Shown one piece after another: positions 17,274 to 26,100 of a stretch of 64,000 bases of DNA. Origin of the DNA: Flavitalea plasmicola (GTDB taxonomy: Bacteria; Bacteroidota; Bacteroidia; Chitinophagales; Chitinophagaceae); contig NZ_JAUOTO010000006.1 of assembly GCF_030546645.1 (NCBI RefSeq), positions 744,001 to 808,000 on the forward strand. The letters are read 5' to 3'. Position numbers and translations under genes: made by a program. Under the pieces are notes generated by a model. That model saw nothing but the letters and a program-made list of their open reading frames with translations. It had not been told where the DNA came from and did no database searches. Within the stretch, counting starts at the first letter, position 1; each line of letters opens with the position of its first letter.

Positions 17274-18803
17274 ATGTTTAAATTTATACTTACGGGCATT
17301 TTGTTTGCCGTTTGCTTCGACATGTCGGCCCAGGTAAGCAATTGGCAAAATCTCGATTTAGAAAAGGATAGTGTATTCGGTATAAGCACTGAAAAGGCTT
17401 ACGCCTTGTTGAAGTATAAGAAACCGAAGATAGTAATTGTAGCCGTAATTGATGGGGGCATCGATACTTCTCATGAGGACTTATCTCAAATTATCTGGAG
17501 AAATAGGAGAGAGCAGGCCAACAATGGGATAGATGATGACCGGAATGGCTATTCAGATGACATTCATGGTTGGAATTTCATCGGGGGCAGGGTTGGCAAT
17601 GTTAATTATGATAATTTAGAATTAACCAGGCAGTTACGGGAAAAAAGCCCATTCTTTGATAGCATTTCACATAGCCGAGTGCCACAGGAATATCAAATGT
17701 CTTACCAAGCCTTTCGTAAGATGAAATCAATCTATGATCGAGAACTCGAAAGCGCATATACAATGATAGATAAGATCAATCGAATTAGGATTGTATTAGA
17801 CTCTATCGAAGATCATATCGGGAATCGCAATCCTTCCCAAAATGATTTCATGACATATAAGCCAGAGAATGATGAACAAAAAGATCTAGTCGAGAGAATG
17901 CTTGTGGAGTTTCGTACTCAAGCTGATTACAAGAAAATTAAACAAAACGTCACGGATGTATATAAATATTATAAGGATAAGGTTGATTATGGACTTAACC
18001 TTGATTTTGATCCACGGCCGTTGATTGGGGACAATTATAGCAATCCACATCAGATGTTTTACGGGAATAATGATGTATGTGGTCCTAATGCTCAGCATGG
18101 AACACATGTAGCAGGTGTCATTGGAGCCGTTCGAGATAATGAACGAGGCATAAAAGGAGTCGCTGATCATATCCAGATCATGGCTATTAGGGTAGTTCCC
18201 AATGGCGATGAGAGGGATAAGGATGTCGCAAACGCTATCCGGTACGCAGCAGATAATGGAGCTAGCATTATCAATATGAGTTTCGGGAAAAGATTTTCGT
18301 CGGAAAAACCTGTCGTGGACGAGGCAGTAAAGTATGCCTTATCCAAGGATGTTTTGTTAGTGCATGCTGCGGGCAATGAAGGTAAAGACTTGGATGATCC
18401 GGAAAATCATGTATTCCCTAATAGCTTATTTGCTGATGGCAGCGGTATTGGTGATGCCTGGATTGAAGTAGGGGCCTCTGGAAAAAAAAATGACTCTACT
18501 TTGGTAGCGACTTTTAGCAATTATGGACAAAAATATGTAGATGTTTTTGCGCCTGGCATACGAATATATTCTTGCATTCCGGGATCACAATATGAGTACT
18601 TGGATGGCACGAGCATGGCTGCTCCAGTTGTTGCGGGATTGGCTGCTTTGATAAGAGAGTATTATCCTCACCTGAAAGCGACTCAGGTTAAGGATATTGT
18701 CATGAAATCAGTGATTAAGAGCAAATATCTTATAAAGATGTGTAAGACAGGAGGAGTGATAAATGCCTATAATGCTTTATCTCTGGCGGCACATTACAAA
18801 TAA
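17274..18803 (+). CDS. S8 (subtilisin-like) serine protease with long insertion
   Basis: A 509-residue secreted subtilase with a signal peptide (MFKFILTGILFAVCFDMSAQ). The catalytic triad is intact: Asp60 in AVIDGGIDTSH, His275 in HGTHVAGVIGA, Ser447 in LDGTSMAAPVVAG, with the oxyanion Asn in HAAGNEG. The Asp-to-His distance is about 215 residues, compared with some 30-40 in classical subtilisins; the insertion (about 110-255) is charged and helical, and there is no obvious propeptide. It is the last gene of the SusCD-TlpA block, 20 bp after the TlpA-like gene, and converges on the peptide operon. Processing of a peptide product or of imported peptides is an attractive but unproven role. Confidence 0.93.
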   Translation: MFKFILTGILFAVCFDMSAQVSNWQNLDLEKDSVFGISTEKAYALLKYKKPKIVIVAVIDGGIDTSHEDLSQIIWRNRREQANNGIDDDRNGYSDDIHGWNFIGGRVGNVNYDNLELTRQLREKSPFFDSISHSRVPQEYQMSYQAFRKMKSIYDRELESAYTMIDKINRIRIVLDSIEDHIGNRNPSQNDFMTYKPENDEQKDLVERMLVEFRTQADYKKIKQNVTDVYKYYKDKVDYGLNLDFDPRPLIGDNYSNPHQMFYGNNDVCGPNAQHGTHVAGVIGAVRDNERGIKGVADHIQIMAIRVVPNGDERDKDVANAIRYAADNGASIINMSFGKRFSSEKPVVDEAVKYALSKDVLLVHAAGNEGKDLDDPENHVFPNSLFADGSGIGDAWIEVGASGKKNDSTLVATFSNYGQKYVDVFAPGIRIYSCIPGSQYEYLDGTSMAAPVVAGLAALIREYYPHLKATQVKDIVMKSVIKSKYLIKMCKTGGVINAYNALSLAAHYK

Positions 18804-18826
18804 CGGAGAAATATTTTATTTGAATA

Positions 18827-18862
18827 TTACAATGCACCTGAGAGATTTCAGGTGCATTGTAA
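18827..18862. terminator. Bidirectional terminator between convergent operons
   Basis: A perfect 15-bp inverted repeat (TTACAATGCACCTGA and its complement) with loop GAGATT. It lies between the subtilase stop (18803, + strand) and the stop of the first small peptide (18886, minus strand), exactly where a shared terminator is expected. The flanks are AT-rich but lack a long T run. Confidence 0.75.
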
Positions 18863-18885
18863 ATTTGTACTGGAGAATATACCAC

Positions 18886-19164
18886 CTATTTGTAATATAC
18901 CCTGTGAGCTCCAGAAATGGCAGTAACCAATGTTGCAAGTTTAGTGTTGCCAACATTGGTTTTTAACATAACTGTTCTTAAAGAGCCAGATTGAACGGTA
19001 GTGTAGTTTGTCGTGCTTGCGGACAGAGATCCTGAGAGACCAGAAGCTGCGCCAGCAATTTTTACGTCGAAATTAGCGAATTTCTTGTTGGCTTTAGTTG
19101 CCAGGAAACCACCAATTGCAAGTGCAAAAGCAGCACATCCAATGAAAATCTTTGACTTTTTCAT
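18886..19164 (-). CDS. Small peptide 1 of four, candidate RiPP precursor
   Basis: A 92-residue peptide. The N-terminus is a charged start (MKKSK), a hydrophobic stretch (about 6-22, with LAIGGFLATKAN) and then a basic KKF. The middle (about 28-53) is Gly/Ser/Thr/Ala-rich; the C-terminal block runs TTVQSGSLRT, then KTNVGNTKLAT, and ends HRVYYK. Three more peptides with the same plan lie directly upstream, and a LanKC gene precedes them. There is only one cysteine (C10, inside the hydrophobic stretch), so no thioether could form in the C-terminal part. The hydrophobic N-terminus could be a signal peptide or membrane anchor. Precursor role is inferred from context, with high Ser/Thr content in agreement. 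Confidence 0.65.
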   Translation of the reverse strand: MKKSKIFIGCAAFALAIGGFLATKANKKFANFDVKIAGAASGLSGSLSASTTNYTTVQSGSLRTVMLKTNVGNTKLATLVTAISGAHRVYYK

Positions 19165-19209
19165 AATTCAAGTTTTTTATTTTAAAATATATGCCTACTC
19201 TCTTATAAA

Positions 19210-19246
19210 GGTTTTCAGCTTCCCCTTCCCCGCTATTGCTAAAACC
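19210..19246 (-). other. Hairpin in the gap between small peptides 2 and 1
   Basis: On the minus strand GGTTTTAGC pairs with GCTGAAAACC (one bulged G) around a purine-rich, G-rich loop (about 18 bases with GGGGAAGGGG). It lies about 45-80 bp upstream of the peptide 1 start, in a 181-bp gap that is long compared with the rest of the operon. It could be an attenuator, a processing site or a stability element that changes the ratio of the peptides. Confidence 0.35.
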
Positions 19247-19345
19247 AGCAGGATTATTGCGCAATATTTTTAATTAAGTATAAATTCTCTTTATTATAAC
19301 AAATTTGTAATTCTTAATATCAACAATGCAAATCCGATACTACCA

Positions 19346-19621
19346 TTATTTATAATATACTCGGTGAGAGTTATTAATCGCAGTGACCATGGTTGCCAAT
19401 TTGGTATTCCCCACATTTGTTTTTAACATTGCGGTTCTTAATGATCCGCTTTGAACAGTGGTGAAGAATTGAGAGTTCGCTGTTTCTGATCCCGATAGAC
19501 CAAAAAAGGTTTTGAATCGAATATCAAAATCGGCATATCTTTTATTAGCTCTTACTGCTAGGTAGGCACCGAAAATCATTTCAGTAACCCCAATTAATAT
19601 GAATAGCCTGTATTTTTTCAT
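19346..19621 (-). CDS. Small peptide 2 of four, candidate RiPP precursor
   Basis: A 91-residue peptide from the ATG at 19621 (an ATG two codons earlier, at 19627, is also possible). It shares the plan of peptide 1: MKKYR, hydrophobic stretch with GAYLAVRAN, then RYADFDIRF. Its last 36 residues are nearly identical to peptide 1 (TTVQSGSLRT, MLKTNVGNTKLAT, VTAI, HRVYYK), whereas residues about 30-52 differ. It contains no cysteine at all, so lanthionine or labionin rings are impossible, although Ser/Thr dehydration or phosphorylation would be. It most likely arose by duplication with peptide 1. Confidence 0.65.
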   Translation of the reverse strand: MKKYRLFILIGVTEMIFGAYLAVRANKRYADFDIRFKTFFGLSGSETANSQFFTTVQSGSLRTAMLKTNVGNTKLATMVTAINNSHRVYYK

Positions 19622-19700
19622 GATCATTTTATTAGTGTTATAACAACTGATGTTTTATTCGATTTCCATTCCAGATTGACACTTTCAGAAGTACGGGTAA

Positions 19701-19985
19701 TTATTTATAGTATACTTTATGCCTACCATTAATTGCCGTAAACATGGTTGCTAACTTGACGCCGCTGATCGCGGATTTTATCACTACTGTTCTATATCCT
19801 GAACTTATGACAGTTGTATAGTCGTAACTGTCAGCTGAAAGATCACCTATAAGGCCACCGGCTACTGTTCCATAGAATCTTACCTGAAAATAGGAGTACT
19901 TGCGATTTATTCTGGCGAAAAGACGTCCGCCTATTGCTATCATCAAAAAAGTGATAGAAACAAATATTTTCCCTTTGGTAGTCAT
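19701..19985 (-). CDS. Small peptide 3 of four, candidate RiPP precursor
   Basis: A 94-residue peptide from the ATG at 19985. The frame extends to 20042, but the extra residues are polar, contain two cysteines and have no counterpart in the paralogues, so the inner start (MTTKGKIF) is preferred. It has a hydrophobic stretch with IAIGGRLFARIN, then RKYSYFQVRF, a Gly-rich middle, and the C-terminal block in a diverged form: YTTVISSGYRT, KLATMFTAI, ending HKVYYK. From the inner start it has no cysteine. It is the most divergent of the four. The gap to peptide 4 is about 166 bp. Confidence 0.6.
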   Translation of the reverse strand: MTTKGKIFVSITFLMIAIGGRLFARINRKYSYFQVRFYGTVAGGLIGDLSADSYDYTTVISSGYRTVVIKSAISGVKLATMFTAINGRHKVYYK

Positions 19986-20151
19986 GACCTGCCTTTTTTT
20001 AGAACCGTGTTTACAAATAAACATGCTATGGGTGCAATTCATAGCTGTAGGTGTTTATTTTTTAATATCTCGTGCTAATCTCCTGTTTGTTCTTACTGAG
20101 AAAGATATGAGTGTAATCAAGAGCAACATTGATTTAGCTAACGAGGAAGAG

Positions 20152-20421
20152 CTATTTACAATATACCCGGTGCACCTGATTGACCGAAGTTACAAATGTG
20201 CATAGTTTATTACAGCTCGCACATACCAATAATAAAGTTCTTAAAGATCCAGTTTGCACCGTTGTGAAATTAGTTGTGCTTACGTTTAAAGCTCCTGTTA
20301 TCGTAGGGCAGGCAGCCTTGATGGAAAAGCTTACAAATTTTCGGTTTGCTTTTGTTGCTATGAATCCACCAATTGCCAGGATAACAGCAGAGGTAGCAAT
20401 AAGAAACTTTGTTTTTTTCAT
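20152..20421 (-). CDS. Small peptide 4 of four, cysteine-rich candidate lanthipeptide precursor
   Basis: An 89-residue peptide starting 19 bp after the LanKC stop, so it is certainly in the same operon. It shares the N-terminus (MKKTKFLI, LAIGGFIATKANRKF) and the block FTTVQTGSLRT with its paralogues, but where they read KTNVGNTKLAT it reads VCASCNKLCTF, and it ends HRVYCK. Cysteines are at 38, 67, 70, 74 and 88, with several Ser/Thr upstream, so this is the only member able to form thioether rings by a class III route. It is the best candidate for the true LanKC substrate. The precursor role itself is inferred. Confidence 0.7.
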   Translation of the reverse strand: MKKTKFLIATSAVILAIGGFIATKANRKFVSFSIKAACPTITGALNVSTTNFTTVQTGSLRTLLLVCASCNKLCTFVTSVNQVHRVYCK

Positions 20422-20440
20422 AATTTAATGTTTAGAGATT

Positions 20441-23149
20441 TTAGTTTAAAAGTCGATAGCCTAGTCTATTGGTATGAAAACAGCGTAGTAGAAAATGGAT
20501 GATACCACTGGTGCCTATCATAAAATCGGCTGTCGGCGTACTTCTCTCTTCCATTATCCAATATTTACCTTTCTCTGGACCACTATTGTAACATGTGTGA
20601 TTATAGACTTTTGCAATCCAATTCGCCCTATTTTCCCATTCGGAATTGCCGAATACCCGAAATGCCTCCAGATATAGTTCACCTAATCCTGCTAGTCCGG
20701 TATCTTGCGAGAAGTTGGTCTTGACCATACAAGGAGGATATTGCATTAATGCCCGCTCTGCTAGAAATTTATAGTTTTCGTTCCCGATGACTTCGTAGGC
20801 TTTTATGAAAACCAGAATTATACCTTTTCTTTCGTCTCCTAGTTCAACCCCATCAAGGACCATTTTTTTGAATATTTCTCCTTTAAACAGATATTCCAGA
20901 TTATGTGTTCTTTTCAGTATATAGTTTAGAGTTTTATTAATTGATTCTAATAATTGATTACTGGGATATTGTTTATAATAAGCAAGAAGAAAGAAAAGTA
21001 TACCTGGTATGCCATTGCCAAAGCGCATATTTTTTAATCCTTTTTTATTATCCGCCTCATTCAGGATCAACCAAGAACCATCCTTTTCCTGTCTTTTTAA
21101 TAAAAGAAGAACAACCGCGTCCAATTGTTGACGAAAAAAATCTGATTCAACCAATTCTATGCATTGAAGTAAAGCAATACCTTGTCCGGTTACACCGGTA
21201 GTAAGATCCAGATTGTCATCCTTCAATTCTAATAACGACCTGATCCAACTACGATTTTTCTTGGAATTTTCCATTAGGCCGCCCCTGATGGCTTCTGCGA
21301 GGCTAAGTGCTATCCCCGATGCACCATTGTAAAGGCCAGGGGATAAATTGGGGAGACAACTAAAATAATTTTCCTCTATGAATTGCCAGCTTTTAGTATA
21401 ATGAGATAGACACGAGTCAACATTAAATCCCAAGAGATGTGCCCTTGAAATGACATACAAAACACCAGCCAGGCCCTGGTATAAACCTCCATAGACTGAG
21501 TATTCCTTTTGACTATGTGACCCTGTCGTAATATTATCTATATTTTGAGAATACCATATGTCGCCAGACTGGACAATGGGCTGATTGATCAATCCTTGAA
21601 GACTTGCTGTAATTAAATTCTCTAGTTCATTTCTGCCAAACATTGCAGGAGGCTTTTCTTGGGATACATCGGCTTTAACGATGCTTACACGATACTCATT
21701 CAGGATGTTTTGAATGATATTTAGTTCAGGCCGCTCTGCTGGATTTTGGTTCATACAGGCACCAATCATTGCCGCAAGAGAATGGTTGCCAATAAATGCA
21801 TTTAAATTACTAATCAAAAGTTTATTATCACTCGTATCAAAACGTATGGGTGAAAGGCCGGTGAATAGAATAGTCATTAAAGCGCCTAAGCCATAAATGT
21901 CCTCTTTAGGAGAAGGGGCCTTGGCTGCCTGTTGTTGTGGGGACATAAACCCGGGAGTTCCGGATTCAAAGGGGGGATGAGGATATGCTTTTTTGACGGA
22001 ATAGGCTAATTCCATATCAATGAGTATGATCTGACCCCTGGAGTCAATTAGAAAATTCCCAGGAGCCATATCGCGATGGATATAACCATGATGATGGAGA
22101 TTTTTAAGGACAGAGACGATTTGCAAAATGTAATCAAGTAACTCTGATTTTTCCTCAGAATGTAATTCGAACCAGCTTTTACTACTGAAATTCAGCTTCC
22201 TCATCCTGTCATACAATGAACATCCCTTTATGAATTCCATTACAAGGTAGCTATCTCCGTCTTCCACAAAGAGATCATAGATTTTCGGAAGCGGAATAAT
22301 GCCAGCTAGTTCCTTATGCAATTCCTGTTGCCAAATCAGCCTGTCATAAACGTCCCGGCCTGCCTCATCGGATACCATGTTTTTTCTTCCCTGTTTAATA
22401 ACACATTGTACAACACGAAATAGGCTTTTAACATAAATCCCTTTATATACATCTCCCTTACTGATATCGGGTTTTAAAAGGAATAAGGGTTTATATATGT
22501 GATTCAATACGGTTTTTGGTTTTTTGGGAACCGTACTGGCTAATACATCAAATGGCCAATTAATGCCGTGAGGCGGCTGAAAAGGAATGGAATAGGTATC
22601 TTTAATCAATTTACCAGCTGGGTCATATAAATATTCGTTTTTATTGCCATTAGCGTCAGTAAGCAATAATGGATGAAAACGACTATAGCGTGTATATACT
22701 ACATTGCCTAGCGCGATATCAGTTGGGATGACAGGGCCTTTAATAGCTGTAGTTGCTGCCACAAGTTTTTTTGCTATCAAAAGGGCCAATTCGTCATTAT
22801 CCGGATATACAGTGATTATTTTACCCAGTTGAATTATGCCAAGCCCTCCATTGAGCAGCGTCATTGCTGTTTCTTTATCTGCGGGAATTGTAAAGGAGAC
22901 TTTTTCCGAAACCAGAATAGGGATGACTGTTTGAAAAAGATCATTTAATTGGGAGGCTACAGCAGATAAATGAATCACCCATCCCTGAATATCCGATATA
23001 TCCCCTGCCTGCCAAAAGTAGTCTTTGGCCTTAAATAGTTCAACAAAAGAGGCTAGTAGACCGGAATAGTTTTCCGGCGAGATGGTCGATTCCTCATTCA
23101 TTAAGACTGCGGTATTGGGATATAGTTGTATGGATGAAATTTCAGACAT
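20441..23149 (-). CDS. Class III lanthipeptide synthetase-like protein (LanKC)
   Basis: A 902-residue three-domain protein. Residues about 55-160 resemble the phosphoSer/Thr lyase domain of LanKC/LanL (WVIHLSA with H60, GKIITVYP with K110, VYTRYSRF with R154). Residues about 235-490 are a protein kinase (YLVMEFIKG, H359-R-D360, N365, and D378-M-E in place of DFG, then KEDIYGLG). Residues about 550-895 are a LanC-like alpha-toroid with six glycine-rich repeats (YGGLYQGLAG, YNGASGIA, TTGVTGQGIA, RFGNGIPG, TGLAGLGE, MIGTSG). The LanC zinc ligands (Cys and Cys-His) are absent, which places it with class III rather than class IV. Family members phosphorylate Ser/Thr of a precursor, eliminate to dehydroamino acids, and sometimes cyclise onto Cys. 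It sits between glycosyltransferase-like genes and four small peptide genes. Confidence 0.85.
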   Translation of the reverse strand: MSEISSIQLYPNTAVLMNEESTISPENYSGLLASFVELFKAKDYFWQAGDISDIQGWVIHLSAVASQLNDLFQTVIPILVSEKVSFTIPADKETAMTLLNGGLGIIQLGKIITVYPDNDELALLIAKKLVAATTAIKGPVIPTDIALGNVVYTRYSRFHPLLLTDANGNKNEYLYDPAGKLIKDTYSIPFQPPHGINWPFDVLASTVPKKPKTVLNHIYKPLFLLKPDISKGDVYKGIYVKSLFRVVQCVIKQGRKNMVSDEAGRDVYDRLIWQQELHKELAGIIPLPKIYDLFVEDGDSYLVMEFIKGCSLYDRMRKLNFSSKSWFELHSEEKSELLDYILQIVSVLKNLHHHGYIHRDMAPGNFLIDSRGQIILIDMELAYSVKKAYPHPPFESGTPGFMSPQQQAAKAPSPKEDIYGLGALMTILFTGLSPIRFDTSDNKLLISNLNAFIGNHSLAAMIGACMNQNPAERPELNIIQNILNEYRVSIVKADVSQEKPPAMFGRNELENLITASLQGLINQPIVQSGDIWYSQNIDNITTGSHSQKEYSVYGGLYQGLAGVLYVISRAHLLGFNVDSCLSHYTKSWQFIEENYFSCLPNLSPGLYNGASGIALSLAEAIRGGLMENSKKNRSWIRSLLELKDDNLDLTTGVTGQGIALLQCIELVESDFFRQQLDAVVLLLLKRQEKDGSWLILNEADNKKGLKNMRFGNGIPGILFFLLAYYKQYPSNQLLESINKTLNYILKRTHNLEYLFKGEIFKKMVLDGVELGDERKGIILVFIKAYEVIGNENYKFLAERALMQYPPCMVKTNFSQDTGLAGLGELYLEAFRVFGNSEWENRANWIAKVYNHTCYNSGPEKGKYWIMEERSTPTADFMIGTSGIIHFLLRCFHTNRLGYRLLN

Positions 23150-23159
23150 GAATATTTGT

Positions 23160-26100
23160 TTAATTCCGAAGATCTATATATCGTGTGGACAATAGTGCAA
23201 ATACAAAGGATAGAGATGCTGGGAATACCTGGTATCGAAGGACAACAGGGGAAGCAAATATGCTGAAGCCCATATTCAAAATCCAAAACACTAATATCAA
23301 TGCCAGAACAATGGTGTAAGAAGGTAAAGCTATTTTTATTCCGTTGAACAAGAGGAAACCGGCTAAACTGATGACTAGGAATAAATTCACCAGCGCATTA
23401 AATATTGGGTACCAATTTAAAGATGTGACGTCATGATCTTTATAATGATGAGAAATCCTAAGCGTCTTGTAATCAAACCACTCTTTAGCTAGCCTATCTA
23501 CACTGTCTTCTCCCATATTGTATACGCCTAAAAATTCTATAGGAGGAACCGCAAATTTAATTGCATTCGGCCAGAGGAAATATTGAGCAAAGCTCAGTGG
23601 ATATTTCTTAATTAGAAAGAATGCGTAGTCCTGATACAATGGTCCTTCTGCAGCCCATTTTTTGAAATACGGAGACGTGCTATCTCCTTTCCATTCTCGC
23701 ATCATGTACTGTAATAGCGGAGCTCGCGGACTCCACAGATAAAAATAATTACGTAAAGTATCCAATCTGGATTGTTTAACCCGTAATATGGTGTCTTTAT
23801 GCTGGCGGACCATATTTTCAAGTTTTGCAAATCGCTCGGGAAATTTATCATTAGGTTCATTTTTTACATGTTCGTATGCATATAAAGCATTATTTGCCAG
23901 TTGCCATCCTCCAAAGGCTGAGAATTGTCGATAACCTGTTACTTTATACATCTTTTGGCTGGTATATAGGACAGAAAAGGATAGCAGCATGAAACTAAAT
24001 GCAATCCCTGCTATCTTAAACCAAGAATGCCGCTTGGTAAAAATGAATGCAAGGGTGGAAATTAAAGGGTAATAAATTGCATTATACCGTAGCGTAAACA
24101 CTAATAGTAGCAGGACGGCATGAATAAAGATGTGTGATGTCATGGGACGACAGATTATCCAGATGAGCTGCGCTATCCATAAAGTGCTTAAACCTATAAA
24201 TGTCGCATCAGCTGATATATAGTTCGCCAAATAATGGCTTATAGGGTTAAAAAGAAAGAAAACATACAGTATCAAGAAGATGATCTTGCTGGGTTTGAAA
24301 AAATATTGAACGGTAAAAAGAAGGAACAAGCTGCTACATTGAATGAAGAAGTATTGAAAAGCCACTAGCAGCATGTCCGAATGAGAGAATGCACTGAAAA
24401 TTCGAAGGAACTTCGAATAGGCTACAGGCCATGTATTTACATCCGAATTCCGATAGGCTGCCTCTAGGTACGAATAGGAATCAACGAAATAATTTGCATA
24501 TGGGTATAGAAATTTAAAAATAGCGAATTGAGCAAGCATTGCTACGGCTGCTAATAATAAATAAGCTCTATTCCATTTATTTTTCCACAAAAAGCTCTTA
24601 AAAGAATATTCGGGAAGTGGATCTTTCCGGGACAAGGTTGGTTCATTGAGGATAATCTCTTCTGGAATGGATTTCTTTTCCTCATGATAATCCTGCTCGG
24701 TATTGATGGACCATAGATTGTCCTTAGAGATGTTTCCTGCTACAATATTGTCTACTGCTACCATTGCTGTCAACATAGAGTGGTCTGCGTTATTGTATTT
24801 ATGCATCCCATTTCGACCAACCAGGAATAAATTGCAAAATTGATCTGTATATTCTCGGATCTTTCCAAACTCGCTGAACGTTCCGAAATAAGCCGGATAC
24901 GTTTTTTCCATGCGACGGACGGTTATATCCAGCACATCTTCTGCCCTGGCAAGGGCCATTTTTTCCAATTCTAGGATAGCAATACGCTGAATCGCCTCGT
25001 CGTCCAAGGCCCAGAAACTATCTGTTTTGTCACAGAAGTATTCCATACCAATCCATGTTTTGGACGGATCAGCAATCATTCCATCTCCCCAATTATTGTA
25101 GATCATCAACCTTCCTACTTTTACATCCCGCTCCTGGATGTATATCCAATTGTCTTTAAGTTGCAATTTTTTGTAGATTCCATCTTTATTTCGAGCCGAT
25201 AGCTTTTCCAAAAGGATACCAACATTAATAAAATCTCGGTATTGCAAGCCAGCAGCTATAGCTTGGACATCAGTAGGCGCGGGCGAGTCCATGCCTGCAA
25301 TCAATTCCTGAACAGGCATAGTGGAGAAAAAATAATCACCTTCCCAGGCCCCTGCCTGTCCGGTAACTGAGCTTACAGTATTGATCATAGTGATCTCCCC
25401 ATCCTTATGGTATATTTTTTCCACCTGTTGATTGAGGAAAATTTTCCCGCCCATTTCCTGCACTTGTCTGGCTACTTCTTCCCAGAGGGCACCAGGCCCC
25501 TTTTTCGGGTATAGAAATTGCTCGATAAGACTTGTTTCTGTTGCTTTCTGATTGATGCCGGCATCTTTTTTCTCCCCCTTTCGAAAGCTTCGGAGTGCCT
25601 GAAATATTGCTTTGCTGAGAGATACTCCCTTGATTCGCTGAGCACCCCATTCTGAAGAAATTGAGTGACAAGGTACTCCCCATACTTTTTCAGTATAGTC
25701 TTTAAAAAATAGCAGATAAAGCTGTCGACCAAATTTATTGATCAGAAAGTCTTCAAGGTTTTTTTCATTTTTAATTGGGAATAGTCTTATCCATAAGAAC
25801 GAAAGAAGAATCTTCCAAGTCCGGAGCACACCTAATGTTCGCAATGTCTCTAGACTTAGTTGGATCGGGTATGCAAAAAAACGGCGTAGAAAATAAATTC
25901 GTGTGAGACGCTGGATTACTAACATTACTTTATCCGAATCTTTTCTTTTACCTATAGCCGTGGCACCAGGATTAGTTTCAATACTTCTTTGTTTGTTCTG
26001 ATAGGCGATTGTTATATTGGTTTTTTCTCCTTCTAATGGCATTATATTCAGCCACCAATCCATGACTCTGTCGGACTTGGAAAAGAAACGGTGCGGCCCC

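Noticed and set aside
19986-20042. N-terminal extension of small peptide 3 with two cysteines
   Set aside because: No counterpart in the other three peptides; the inner ATG aligns with their starts.
18886-20421. Assignment of the four peptides to DUF6520
   Set aside because: Their hydrophobic start with AIGG-xx-A resembles DUF6520 peptides, but the C-terminal block differs from what I recall, so I do not use the name without a profile search.
20441-23149. Class IV (LanL) synthetase or plain Ser/Thr kinase
   Set aside because: The zinc ligands needed for LanL are absent from the LanC-like part, and the lyase-like N-terminus and toroid repeats exclude a plain kinase.
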